A stretch of 64,000 nucleotides of DNA from Circinella umbellata. Taxonomy: Eukaryota > Mucoromycota > Mucoromycetes > Mucorales > Lichtheimiaceae. The DNA is taken from NCBI GenBank assembly GCA_025093555.1, contig JAIWNF010000008.1:682001-746000 (forward strand). The letters run 5' to 3'. The notes below the pieces were generated by a model. The model was not told the origin of the DNA. It searched no databases and saw only the letters and a program-made list of their open reading frames with translations. The translations under genes and the position numbers were made by a program. Position 1 is the first letter of the stretch. Each line of letters opens with the position of its first letter. Below are positions 1 to 12,003 of this stretch, piece by piece.

Positions 1-1143
1 ATCACCTGTAGCAGGTTGAACAGCAACAAGACCAATTTGAACACGTTCATCTGGACCACCGCCACCGCGTTTTTCTTCCACAATACACAATAAGTAATTT
101 GAAGATGATCCACCACCACTACTGCTACTCGCATTGTTATCATCCAATTCCAAATCATCCCCGGTAGCCATTTCATCGACGAAGGTTCCCTTGGTATATA
201 AATGTTTCAATTCTCGAAGAAAAGGACCTCCTTTATTCGTTCCTGACGCTTTCAGTGCTGCTGTTTCTGTTTGTCGAACTACACCTACTTTATGACCTGC
301 ATGTACCAAACGACGTACATGAACCGCCAATCGATGAGTAGGTATACTTGCCACATAAAAATTTCTGTCAATAAAATGAGCAATATGAAGAACCCGTGAG
401 GCAAGTTTGGCATCATCACCAAAAAATCGAAATTTGTAACCCACTTCAATGGCTAATAAAACACCAGGATGCTTTTTTTTCAATTCAAGGACTTGAAGTT
501 CAAGCGGTGACCAATTCTTTTTATCTTTTCCGTTGGTTGTAGTGTTAGTTGTATCATCCTCATTATAGTTATTCATACGTCGCCGTTTTTGTTCCCGTTC
601 TTGTTCCATTTGTCCAAAACGTGCGACAAATTCTGCATGACGTTTTTCTTTGATTGGATCGTTCTCTTTCGTTGATTGACTGGGATTAGCATTATGATTA
701 TTAAACGCGTATTGTTGTTCTAATTGAGGTATAGAATGTTGCTGCGATGATGTTTGTGTAGTGATAGTAGTAGTTGAGACTCGATCGTCTGGTGAGGAGA
801 GGAAAGGTACAGGAGCTGTGTCATTATCATTTTTAGTTGTTGTTGATTCATCAGCATATATAAATTGATCGCGTTGTAATCGTGGAGCAGGTGGTTGTGG
901 AGGAGGTGACAGTGAATCGGTTGGTGATGAGAAAAAAGGTGAATTGGAACCAGAGGGTGATTCTTCAATCACTTCTAAAATAAAATAATAACAAAGTTCA
1001 TTTTCAATAGAAAAGTCCTCGTTTAAACACTACCCGTTACGTATTTGTGAAATAATTAATAAAAAGCGTATATTACCATTCTCTTTTGGTTTTTTGGTTT
1101 GTTGAAAAAAAGAACTTAATGTCAACTGTCGCTTTTTACTCAT
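1..1143 (-). CDS. MSH3: DNA mismatch repair protein MSH3, N-terminal part (gene continues past left edge)
   Basis: MutS homologue that pairs with MSH2 (MutS-beta) and binds insertion/deletion loops in the nucleus. Exon 1 (1143..1077) begins MSKKRQLTLSSFFQQTKK, a textbook N-terminal PCNA-binding PIP box (Q-x-x-L-x-x-F-F). An intron with GTAATA donor and TTTTAG acceptor (1076..975) follows, then exon 2 runs off the window. About 200 residues of low-complexity Ser/Pro/Asn/Gln linker precede the mispair-recognition domain I. That domain is recognisable by LELQVLELKKKHPGVLL, the aromatic YKFRFFG motif, ASIPTHRLAVHVRRLV and VGVVRQTETAALK, the last two being strongly MSH3-like. A poly-Gly/Ser/Asp loop (about 1-130) interrupts domain I. 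The ATPase region is not in the window. The start is the first ATG and directly precedes the PIP box. Confidence 0.93.
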
Positions 1144-3271
1144 TATGCAAATAAGTTATTGTGGTAAAAAAAAACGCGAAAAGAAAGGGATGCGAAAGTT
1201 CTTGAGCTCCAATTTTTTTTTTTCGGTTCACGCGTCTTCTGTCACTGTTCCTCATCCTTTATTATAAGTTTTTGAATTGTAATGTATTTACAGTATTTAT
1301 GAATATTCTTAAAGATAAATAAAATTGTTAAACATCATACTAGACCAAGTGAATGTAAATCACAAATATAACTGTTATATATTGATGAGAATGTGCAATT
1401 TACTGCCTTTAATGTATGTATATATGTATATAATCTATATCATTTTATATATCGATTTTGTTGCGAGTTTTTTATATACATAGATCCTATTTTACATAAT
1501 TTTTATTAAACAACATGTGATATTTATATCTATATTTTATCTTACTACACATCTTATCAAGTACCAAGAATTACATAAGGACGGGCATGTCAAAAAATTT
1601 CAAACGGTTACTATGGAAACCAATAGAAAATGGGATCAGTAAGACAGTTTATCATGTACTTGTACTATTGTTTTCACTTCTTGATCATGTTAGACTGTAA
1701 TTATTAACGTTAGTATAATCAATCGAAAACTTGAGTAGAAAAATCAAAACAGTCTGTACAAATGTAGTATATCATAAACTAAATAGTTATAAATAAAGAG
1801 TGGTGATTATTAAAAAAAAGTATCCATATATATATGGAAAAGGGATAGACAGTGCATGTCACCACCCTCTTTTTTTTTTCGCGCTACTACATAATACAAA
1901 ATAATATTGTGGTATTTTTTTTAAGAAAAAAAGTAGGTATATGAAAATATGCATACAACATAAATTCTTAGTCTCAAAGGTTTAATAACATTTAACATGT
2001 GTGCATTTGATGTATGGAGAGAAACGGAATGGAATAATAAATATATAATAAAATAATATACGTATAATATATAATATAATATATATATAATTCCAACAAA
2101 AAAAAAAGATAAAACAGGATCAGTATAAATAAGGAGGTAAATAAAGTTAGCAAAAAAGGATCGACGATATGTCAAAAAAAAAAAAGATGGCAGCTATACC
2201 TAATGTGGGGTGCGCTCAGTGAAAAATTATAATACTAATCAAAGCAAGAGATCGACAAGGGCACTCTTTGTTAAAGTATAACACATATAATTGAAATAAA
2301 AGCGGATAATCCCTTTTGAAATACGGATGACTCCTAAACAAAAATATTCTCCCTTTTTAAGATAAAAGTAGTTGAATATCATCCTTTATTTGATAGCAAG
2401 TTTTTTTTTCATTAAAATAATGATGACAGAAAAAAAAAGATCGACAAAAATAAAAGTTAAGTTTATATACAAATATTAAACGAAGATGTAAAAAACAGAA
2501 AAAATTCGTGATAATGATTCATAATTTATTTTTTTCTGTAAAAACAAATCAACAAATTTGTTTATTATATTTATTTAATTTCGTCATAATTTTTTTTCTA
2601 CGTATTTTTTATATCTTTAACCAAATAATCATATTAAAAAAAGATGATGTTGATGTATATTATAGCTCTCTAAATATATTCTATTTTCATATTGTTGTTA
2701 CAACAAGAAAGAAAAATGCAAGTTTTTCTCTCTGCTTATAAGGAGTATATGTAGCATCATAAAAATAGTAAGACTATATATACTCAACGTGCCCGTTCTA
2801 TTACTAACACCAGCAACCTACCAGCATAATATGTTTATAAAATGCAGAAGTTTCTTTTCAGTTATCTATTATTTTCTTTTTTTTCTTTTCTGTTATTCTT
2901 CTGCTACATCAGTATCATAAGGAATCTGTCGGTCTCTTTTTTTTTTCTTTGCTTTCGGGATATTTTTTTTTTTCTTTTGTTTTCAGTTGAAGCAGTAATT
3001 TTTTCTTTTTGGTAAAGTAAACCTCATCTATTTTCCAATTCTAATTTTATTATCATTTTTGTGTATATAAACCACCATCAGAATTTGGTCCAGAAAGAAA
3101 TAACTACTTTCTTTTGTTATTTTTCTTTGTTAATAATTATAATATATGACTTTAGTTACCACATTCGTCAACAACTATACATAATAGCTATTATACACAT
3201 ATAACAAAAGCATAAATTTAAATAAACAGATTCGTGTTTATAACAATAAAAGTATAAAAGTATAAACAAAA
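1144..3271. other. Intergenic region between MSH3 and the first transporter (divergent promoters)
   Basis: About 2.1 kb of AT-rich DNA between two divergently transcribed genes, with many T/A homopolymers and short TA runs (about 2040-2095). Long pyrimidine tracts at 2870-2990 lie upstream of the transporter start. No convincing coding frame, RNA gene or repeat family was seen. Confidence 0.6.
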
Positions 3272-5898
3272 ATGTCTAGCGCACCACTTGATATAAATAA
3301 CAATATGTCAGCATCAACAACTGCAACAACTATCAAGATAGAACAAAGCATAGCCATAAAAGAGGATGATATGCATTATCATGACAAAAGTGTCGAACGA
3401 AAAATAGATCATGAAGAAGATACTGGAGTAAAAATTGAAGACATGACTAATTTATCAACAGCATCATCAGCATCATCATCGACTACAGTATCTTCTTATA
3501 ATATTGAAGGTGACAAACGTTCCGTAGAATCATATTATTCAACAGACGATGGCGGATATGGTTGGGTTATCGTTCTCGGGTCGTTTTTAGGCATGTTTAC
3601 AATATATGGTGCAACAAATTGCTGGTAACTACTGAAACAATAGAGATAATTTTGACATTTTCTGCTCAATCAGACATAGCATATAACCAATAGTCAACTA
3701 TTAACTAATTGTTTAAATTTATTTCTACATTTCTTTGTATTTTTTTTTAAAAAAAAAACAACAACAACAAACAAACTAGGGGTAGGTTAATATCATATAC
3801 TATCTTCTTTTTTATGTATTTTACACTGAAATGTGTGATGGTGATGAAAGGAAGAAATTATACTAATGGTATTTCATATGTATACTAATATTACCACCTC
3901 CTTCTTTCTCCTGTCTTACCCTCTCTCTCTTTCTACCCTTGCTTTATCAATCATTCCCTTGATCATGCTCGTGCCCTATATACCCCCTCTTTTTTGTACT
4001 TATTAAATTCTACATAGGTATCATGATTAATCATTACGTTGAAAAGGTATTTTCTGGAGACCGAGGAATAGCCACATCACTTAGTCTTGTTGCTGTATTA
4101 ATCAGTTTTATTGGTGGTGTTTTTGCTCCCATATCAAATATGATCGAATCAATACTTGGTGTTCGTTGTACTCTTTTCATTGCCACTCTTCTCATTTCAG
4201 GCGGATTTGCTGCTGCAGGTTCAGCAACAGAAGTAATTGTTTAAACTGCTTTATTATCTCTCTTTATACGTACTACGTATTATTCAATTGCAACATAACA
4301 TCATTAATAATATTAACACATATATGTACATACTAAATAGGTATGGGAATTATTTCTTGCATTAGGTATCTGCTTTGGTATGGGCTTCTCTATGATGATC
4401 ATGGTATTTATAATAATAATTAACTGTAGCCTACACAGCAACAATTAAATAATTTGTTTTTTTTTGTTCGAGAAAAAAAAATTACATAAGAGTACAAGGG
4501 CTAAAAATAAATATTATAAAATGTCAAACTATCCTAGGTTACTTCAAAAACAGTACCACTATGGTTTAATCGTAGAAGAAGTACAGCAATGGGTATTGTA
4601 GCATCAAGTGGTGGAATAGGTGGTCTCATTTTACCTTTCATAATTACTCCACTGAATGATTCATTAGGTGTCTCATGGTAACTATCTTTTTATTCTGATT
4701 ATTATTATTGTATATACAAATGGAAGAAATGGAATAATAGTTGTCATAAATAAACAATAACCTTATTTTTATTTTTTAACATAATAGGACATTCCGAATC
4801 TTAGCAGGTTGTTTTTTTGTAATCAATCTAATCACAACAATGATTGTCAAAGAAAAGAACCCCCCAACGAAACGAGTTTTCAAGAATCCGTGCGACATTC
4901 TTCAACTTGACTTATTACGTGATATAAACTTTCTTATTTGGTGTTTAGCTGCATTTTTACAGGTGTCTTACATGAATATGCTTTTCTATTTTTTACCATG
5001 TAATGTGTAACATTCTGATTTCATCCCTTAATTTTTTTTTTGTGGTGGCCATTATCATTCATTTATACATTGCTTATTAATATCTTTTTTTTTTATTGAC
5101 GGTATCATTATCTTATGTTGCTGATATTGCCATTATATTTGAATATATATATATATATATATAATAGCATATGCAACACATATCGGCTTAGATACAATGC
5201 ATGGGTCAGTATTAGTGTCCGTTACCGCAGCAACCACTTTTATAGGACGACTTTCTGTGGGGTAAATATCTTAAACATGAAATATCGGTTATTGGTTATA
5301 TACTTGTTATATATATTAATATAATAATGTAAATTTTTATAACACTATTTTTTTTAGAGTACTAGCTGACCGCGCAGGGAATTTGAACATGTGTATTATA
5401 TTCAACCTAATTACATGTTTGGCATCTTTTTTTATTTGGACGTTTGCAAATAACTTTAATATTCTATTATTGTTTGGAATTATTCATGGCTTTTTCGGTG
5501 GATGTTATATTGCCTTGTGTAAGTAAATAACTTCCTTTATGATATGTACGCCGAAGATATAAAAGAGATCGTTGATGATAAAAATGATGATATAAATACA
5601 TATTCTAAATAGTAACAAACAAACAAATGATTTATTACTTTTTATGATTATTATAGTGGCACCTATTGTATGTACCGTTCTCGGTCCAGAAAAATTTTCA
5701 TCTGGGTTCGCATTGGTATCATTTATTGTTGCCCCTGCATACGTAGGACCTAGTATTGCAAGTGCTTTGGAAAATATCACATCCATTGAACCATTCTTGA
5801 TTTTCAAATTATTTACAGGTAGCACTGCGTTTGGAACAGCCATTGTTGTTTTAATTCTTAAACTTCGGATGAAACGACAATTATGGGCAATCATCTAA
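3272..5898 (+). CDS. MFS monocarboxylate-type transporter, paralogue A (493 aa, 9 exons including a 2-nt exon)
   Basis: Major facilitator of the monocarboxylate transporter (MCT/fungal MCH) group, expected at the plasma or organelle membrane; substrate unknown. A Ser/Thr/Glu-rich cytosolic N-terminus of about 85 aa precedes the family signature DDGGYGWVIVLGSF opening TM1. Twelve hydrophobic segments follow, with a loop between the two six-helix halves in exon 6 and the RILAGCFF-type motif at its start. Exons: 3272-3624, 3780-3781, 4018-4232, 4341-4403, 4538-4677, 4788-4999, 5168-5261, 5358-5518, 5657-5898. They sum to 1482 nt, in frame only when the 2-nt exon is included. All other introns are GT..AG, and several show TACTAA-like branch points. 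Its tandem neighbour at 7605 is a paralogue with matching intron positions. Confidence 0.9.
3780..3781 (+). other. 2-nt microexon (GG) of transporter A
   Basis: Exon 1 ends TGC-TG at 3624 before GTAACT, and the next long exon begins GT-ATC-ATG at 4018 after CATAG. Direct joining gives a frameshift and an early TAA. At 3776 the intron reads CTAG|GG|GTAGGT, so including the two G bases gives TGG-GGT-ATC-ATG, the conserved Trp-Gly of this transporter family. Paralogue B has the same arrangement at 8143-8144. Inferred from sequence, not from transcripts. Confidence 0.8.
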
Positions 5899-7604
5899 AA
5901 AAGCACAACCATTGTTATTATCATCATGAAATCAGTTGCTATTGTTGTTGTTATTGTTTCTGTGTATCTGTATATATTTGTTTTGTATTTGAAATTTTGT
6001 ACGTAAACATGATATAATAATTTTAGTAGTAATAAAAGTCATTATTTTTATGATTACAAATGATCAATTTTTATATTATTATGATTTATACATAATAACA
6101 TAACATATAAATAATCGTTTTATTTAGTATTTATTTATTTATTTAAATACACAAACAAAAAAAAAATTGGATAGTATTTTCATTCACTACCAACTAATCT
6201 TTTATTATTTATTAGTATTATTTGTTTTTATTTCTTGATATCAAATCATTGCAAAATAAAAATTAAGGTTCTTTCTTTTTTTTTTTTTGACAAATGGTAA
6301 AGATCTTTATCATAATTTATAATGTATTGGTGACCACATATACCTTGGATCTCCTGCGAGTAAAAAATAGTATCATGGTATGTAAATATATATAAATGTT
6401 TGTTAAGTCAATCATTTTGTGAAAAATAAAATAAAAGTATAACAAGGGGCCATTATGTCCATACAACATAAAATAAATAAAGTTTCTGCATAAATTATCA
6501 TCCCATTCTCTCTCATACACTCATTTTTCTTTGATATACGTTTTAAAAAGTCAGAGTAAAAATATGTTTTTGCCACCTCTACGTAATTTTCTTTTCTCTT
6601 GTTGATCTGTTATATAGACATCCATCGATCAAATTCCTTATCACATTTTTATCAAGTGTACGTAATAATAACAATAATAATTTAAAAGCCAAAATGATCA
6701 CAGGACGAACGGCCTTTATTTTAATTTGTTTTATCAAACATTTATTGAAGTACTATGATATCGTTTCTCTTATTTTGGTATTATCATTGAGTATATAATA
6801 ATTATTTCTTATTGTTTCTGGCTTCGAATGTTTCAAAGAGGAGGTCTAAACAGTGTCATCGTATTATTATTACTTTTTAGCAATAAATGATCCGGTGTCA
6901 TATGTATCACAACAACCCCAAGAAAACTTATCCGTTTTTTTTTCCATTTATGATAAGCTCGAAGATTAATTTGTTTGTGTTATTATGTATATGTATAAAG
7001 AGAGGAAGAAGGGAAAAAGACCCATATTATACCACTAGTAATCGCATATTATCTCTTAACTAATAATATATGGGAGAGGGCTCTTTTCTTTATTCTTAAT
7101 GTTGATACTTTTTTTTTGCTATATGATGTTATTGAATCCAACAATCAGGAACAACAACAAAAAGATCTCCCATTTTTGCGGGAAAAAAGTCAATCTATAG
7201 TTCGTACATATGTTGAAAATGTTAAACGTGATTGTTCAATGTGGCAAATGATAGAAGAAAAAAATATCTGAAGTTTCGTCCATTTCTATATTAAAAAGGG
7301 AAACTCTTTTTTACAACAACAGTAACAATAATGAGGGAGTTTTATTTTAATTTTTGCAGAAAAGAGAAATCGTTTTAAAGCAATCAGCTGTTTACCTGTC
7401 TTTTTTCTCTACCTTTTTTTTTCACTTTCCTCTTATTAACAAAAAAGGTACAAGCTACTCAACTATTGGTATTTATACTAGATAGAAAATATATAAATGA
7501 ACAACGTACTTATTCTAATAAGTATATGTTTATAATAACTTTTTATAAATTTATTTCTATATCATTAAATTATAATAAGTATATTCAAACAGCGAGGGAA
7601 AACA
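5899..7604. other. Intergenic region between the two transporter genes
   Basis: About 1.7 kb of AT-rich DNA holding the terminator side of paralogue A and the promoter side of paralogue B. Poly-T and poly-A runs are frequent (6160-6290, 7100-7120, 7410-7450). An open stretch around 7081-7270 lacks a usable start. No RNA gene or repeat was recognised. Confidence 0.55.
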
Positions 7605-10277
7605 ATGTATGGAAGTAACCAAAAAACAATTTCGCTTGATATGAAGCGAAAAAGAAATGGACTCTTTATGAATCCAGGTAATACACCAAGTACACTGGTT
7701 GCTAATAACCAATCAAACAGTAACGAAAAGAATAGTTTTGTCAGAAATGATAGCTCAGTTGAAGTGCGAAGCATTGTTTCCTCGTGTGGATCGGATAGCT
7801 CATTGTCATCTAGTATAACCAATTCTGCTCTTGAAGATCAACATGGAAAATCTGAATATGATGGTGGTTACCAAGGCTGGTTGGTCGTTTTAGGATCGTC
7901 GTTGGCTTCTTTTACTGTATTTGGAACCATGATGAGTTGGTAAGATTTAAAGATTTTCTATTAATTACGGTACGCAGGTAGTTTTGTTTTTTTAATTGAC
8001 TACAAGCTCAAGCAGTCAATACTATTATTCTTGAACTATTATTAACAACTTGTCATGCCTTCTTTGTACACTTTTTTTTTGCGTTGCTGTTGTTGGCTGC
8101 CGGGGCGCCTTTACAATTATATGATACATAAACATAACACAGGGGTAAATATATTATAATAATAAACTACGTATCCAAATTTTCGTTAATTGAAAATGGT
8201 TTTGACATTCTTTTTTTTCCTTTCTCATACTCGTCCATGTATGAGTATTTTTCTTATTTTCTAAACGCTCCAATTATTATTATTATGATGTAATGTCTAT
8301 TTATAGGTGTCATGCAAAATTATTGTGTGCATTATGTATTCGGAGATACAGATCGAAATCAAGTTCTCATTAGTTTTGTTGGAACGCTTTGTTATTTTAT
8401 ATCGGATGTATTTACACCCATTGCATGTATGCTCGAATCGTTTATTGGCACACAAAAAGCCTTGCTTTTTGGTACCTTTCTTGTTAGCGGAGGACTTCTT
8501 GTATCTGGATCCGCTACAGAGGTAATAAAAAGCGACAATAATAAATAAAAGTTTAAAATATATTATCTAGTATATCAATTATTGAGTAACCTCCCTCTCT
8601 CAACGTTTTAATTTATAGATTTGGCATTTATATTTATCACATGGAATTTGTTTTGGACTCGGTTCATCAATTATATATATTGTAAGCTGCTATTATTGTC
8701 AAGTGAAATTTCATTTTATTATCTCAGCAAACGTTCATTCTTATTTTTACCATTTTGTATATATCTACGTATGTATGTTTTATAAAATACTAGGTTACCA
8801 TGACAACTACAACAGAATGGTTTCAACGAGGAGGAAAAGCAAGTACTGCTACAGGAATAGTAACAAGTAGTATAGGTCTTTCTGGTTTAATTACACCGAT
8901 GATTATGACTGCTTCAAATAGTAAATTAGGTGTTGGCTGGTAATAATAATATCTCTTTCTTTTTTTTTTCAATCCACCAAAACATTATATGCTTAAAAGA
9001 AACAAAAAAATCATTGACTCTATTATAGGACATTCCGAATACTAGGCTTTACATTTTTTGTTGCTAATCTTGTTATGACAATCTTGGTGAAACCGAAAAC
9101 TTTAAAAGAAAATAAAAAATCAAAAAATAATGTGGGTGACGTTATCCAATGGGATTTATTAAAACATGCCAATTTACAAATATTTATCATTTCCGCATTT
9201 TTTCAAGTATTATGCGTTTTTGTACCCTATTTCTTCTTGCCATGTAAGTTATTTTTTTTTCTTTGTATACGTTCTCACTTAATAGAATAAAAAATATACA
9301 TGATTTTTTCTTCTTGAATATGGTGTTTTCTTGAATATGTATGTACTCATACAATTGTATATATGATAGCATATGCTACCTATTTAGGATTGTCTACTAC
9401 ACAAGGCTCTTATTTAGTATCTGTCACTGCTGCTATGAGTTGCCTCGGTAGAATTTCAGTGGGGTATTTTTTTTAAACATTTTGATAGACATTATATAAA
9501 TCATCACCAACATCATAAAAAATTTAGCTGATTAGATGTACTTTTTTTTTTCTAATACCAATTTTTTTTTATCTTTTTCCCTCTGCCTACATTTTTATAC
9601 GTATGCTCTAAATACGTAGAATAATTGCAGATCGTATAGGCAATTTAAATGCAAGCATTATATTTTCCTTGCTTGGCGGATTATCATCGTTATGTATTTG
9701 GACTTTTGCATATAGCTATCCAATATTAATGGTTTATTCAGTAGCTTTTGGATTTTTTGGTGGATCTTATTATACCATTTGTAAGTTTGAATATACACAC
9801 TTTTGCACTTGTTAGCTAGAGTTTATATGTCTAATATAAACATATATAAATTATATATACGTACGTACTCACCCAGAATATATTTTTTCTTATATGTGTT
9901 AGTGGCACCTACTTTAAGAATTATTCTTGGTGCCGAACGATTTCATGCTGGATTTTCTCTTTTAATGGTGATGGTATGTATATACATATGATGTAAATAT
10001 AAATTTATAGAGATTATAAAAAATGATACTGCTTATTGTACAGAGGGAAACAAAATGACACTATTGACGTTATTATTATTATTACTATTTTGGTACTTTA
10101 ATATAGACTTCTCCTGCCATCGTTGGACCGACAATTGCTTCAACAATTGAAAGTATAAGTCCGTTAGAACCTTTCATGAGCTATAAACTTTTTTGTGGAT
10201 GTATATCCATCGTCAGTTGTATTTTTACATTAATTTTAAAGTTACGTCTTCATGCAAATGTATTAGCAAAGATTTGA
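7605..10277 (+). CDS. MFS monocarboxylate-type transporter, paralogue B (490 aa, 10 exons including a 2-nt exon)
   Basis: Tandem paralogue of the transporter at 3272. A polar N-terminus of about 80 aa is followed by YDGGYQGWLVVLGSSL, the MCT-type TM1 signature, then twelve hydrophobic segments. Exons: 7605-7939, 8143-8144, 8307-8521, 8619-8681, 8794-8939, 9029-9243, 9370-9463, 9620-9780, 9903-9973, 10107-10277; total 1473 nt, in frame. Exon lengths 215, 63, 94 and 161 are identical to paralogue A, and every A intron is at the same position. B alone has an extra intron, 9974-10106, inside the last coding block. The N-terminal tails share little, so the cytosolic ends have diverged much more than the membrane core. 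Substrate unknown. Confidence 0.9.
8143..8144 (+). other. 2-nt microexon (GG) of transporter B
   Basis: Exon 1 stops at 7939 (ATG-AGT-TG|GTAAGA) and exon 3 starts at 8307 (TATAG|GT-GTC-ATG). The intervening intron contains ACACAG|GG|GTAAAT at 8137-8150. Using the two G bases yields TGG-GGT-GTC-ATG (Trp-Gly-Val-Met), matching Trp-Gly-Ile-Met in paralogue A. Without them the frame is lost within about 20 codons. Inferred from sequence. Confidence 0.8.
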
Positions 10278-10944
10278 TTATTCTATAAAGTATTTTTTGA
10301 GTGCAAAGAAGTATTTTGACATTCGTAATATAATGAGATATAAAGGTGATATTGAGTGTCATAATAATAGTTTATATGTATACACACCCTCACCCATGCG
10401 TATGTATGGATTAATTATTCATTTGATTAGGATGAGGATGACAAGAACAAAATAAATAGAGAAAAGGTCGGAATGATTTTACCGAGCTTTTTGTTTCTTT
10501 TTTTTTTTTTTTTTTTGCTTCGCTGACTTCATGTCCACCCTTCATTTGCAGATGACATGGCAACCAATCAATTATACGGCAGTTGATATATTAAGAATAA
10601 GCTTAATAATAAAATGCATGATCTCACTCACCGCTTGTTTGATTTGTTCAAAGTTTTCTAGTTGATAGGTAGCAAAATATAAACTAGGTACATGCAAATT
10701 CTAACGGGTTTTTATTTTGGTGATATCTACTTGTAAATATCTTATCAATTGAAAACATGAAACAACGCTTTATAAAATACCATGCTGGGAATCGCAATGA
10801 TACGTTTCACAAAAGATATGTGGAAAACAAACAAACAAAAAACTACTTTTTTTTCATCTTGGTGTATGGGAAAAAAAAGCCTTGTATCTTTTTTTTTCCT
10901 TTTTTTTTTCTTTTTCTCTCTCACACTATATACGTATTGCGGTC
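10278..10944. other. Intergenic region with long poly-T tract
   Basis: About 670 bp between transporter B and the next gene. A T-run lies at 10498-10516 and pyrimidine-rich blocks at 10890-10925, immediately upstream of the ATG at 10945. Nothing else was recognised. Confidence 0.5.
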
Positions 10945-11763
10945 ATGGAAAGTAGTATCGATCATAATGATAGTGATGAAGAAGTAGAAAGAATGGAACA
11001 AGATACTGAATCACCATATCCTTCAATTCACGAACTTTTATCATTACTTGTGGAGAAAACAAACAGTATCGAAACTACTTTGTCCGGTGTTTTAACTACT
11101 CAAAGTCAACATAATGAAATACTAAAAGCAATTACTCAAACGCTTGGTGTCAACGTGGAAATACCTATTATAAACGGATATAATCATAATAGTATCACTA
11201 AAGAACAAACAGAAGCACAAAATAGGACGCGACTTTTGGTTGACCCTACTACGAGGACCCCATTATCACCAACAAGAACACCTACTCCATCTATACAAAA
11301 TGAAAGTCTAACAGGTAATACCCATGGATCTTCTATTATTACAACCAGTAATCATAGTAGACAGAGTCATCAACTCCCAAGCAAGTTTGTTTTGGCTCCA
11401 AAAATGAAACGGAAAGGGAATGTTGTTCAAGCCATCCATAGTCTGGCAAGATCTCCTGTGGAAGGTCGAAAAATGGTGAATTTTCTACATACCAGTGCCA
11501 ATCTGGCGGTACGCAAAGTATTTGAAAAAGCGGAATCCAATCGGCCCGATTTAGGTGGTAGTTGGAGTAATCAAGATGAAAACGTGCGTCAAGAAGCAGT
11601 AGAATGGCTAGTACAAGCTGCAGCCAATTTTCGCCCAAGTATCCCATTAGCCAAATGTGAAGATGATTGGATTATAAAATATCTTTTCCCAAGAAAATAT
11701 AATGATTTTGTATATACAGAAAGGAAACGCATAAAGAAGAGAGAAACCCGAAGAGGATTATAA
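10945..11763 (+). CDS. Unrecognised 272-aa nuclear-type protein
   Basis: Single-exon frame starting MESSIDHNDSDEEVERMEQD. This ATG is chosen over an upstream in-frame one at 10882 because the intervening codons only translate a poly-pyrimidine promoter tract. Residues 1-20 are acidic. Residues 28-65 are predicted helical or coiled-coil with heptad-like Leu/Ile spacing. About 75-165 is a polar Thr/Ser/Asn linker. The C-terminal 110 residues look folded (LARSPVEGRKMVNFLHTSA, QEAVEWLVQAA, CEDDWIIKYLFPRKYNDFVY) and end in a very basic tail (ERKRIKKRETRR) resembling a nuclear localisation signal. I do not recognise the family. It lies about 240 bp from the left end of the giant inverted-repeat element. 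Confidence 0.6.
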   Translation: MESSIDHNDSDEEVERMEQDTESPYPSIHELLSLLVEKTNSIETTLSGVLTTQSQHNEILKAITQTLGVNVEIPIINGYNHNSITKEQTEAQNRTRLLVDPTTRTPLSPTRTPTPSIQNESLTGNTHGSSIITTSNHSRQSHQLPSKFVLAPKMKRKGNVVQAIHSLARSPVEGRKMVNFLHTSANLAVRKVFEKAESNRPDLGGSWSNQDENVRQEAVEWLVQAAANFRPSIPLAKCEDDWIIKYLFPRKYNDFVYTERKRIKKRETRRGL

Positions 11764-12003
11764 AAATTTATAAAAAAAAAAAAAGGAACAGATGATGCTA
11801 ATAGTAGTAATATAAGTAACTTTTTTTTTCTCAGTATTATTACCAACAAAAAAAAGCGATGGGGTGGTAGATCTAATGACGTTAATAATAGAGGACTACT
11901 CCTTGACGCACACAAATATACATGTATATTTTAAGAGAAACATTTTGGGTAGGGGGGATTTCGACAGCTAGTACTTTTTTTTTAATTGTTGTAAAAATTA
12001 ATA

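Noticed and set aside
720..968. Plus-strand-independent short frame antisense-shifted within MSH3 exon 2
   Set aside because: Out-of-frame reading of MSH3 low-complexity codons; the MSH3 frame is continuous here.
5505..5894. 129-codon minus-strand frame
   Set aside because: Antisense to exons 8-9 of transporter A; no domain and no independent support.
7081..7270. Open plus-strand stretch of about 65 codons upstream of transporter B
   Set aside because: No start codon or splice signals and begins in a T-run; probably chance.
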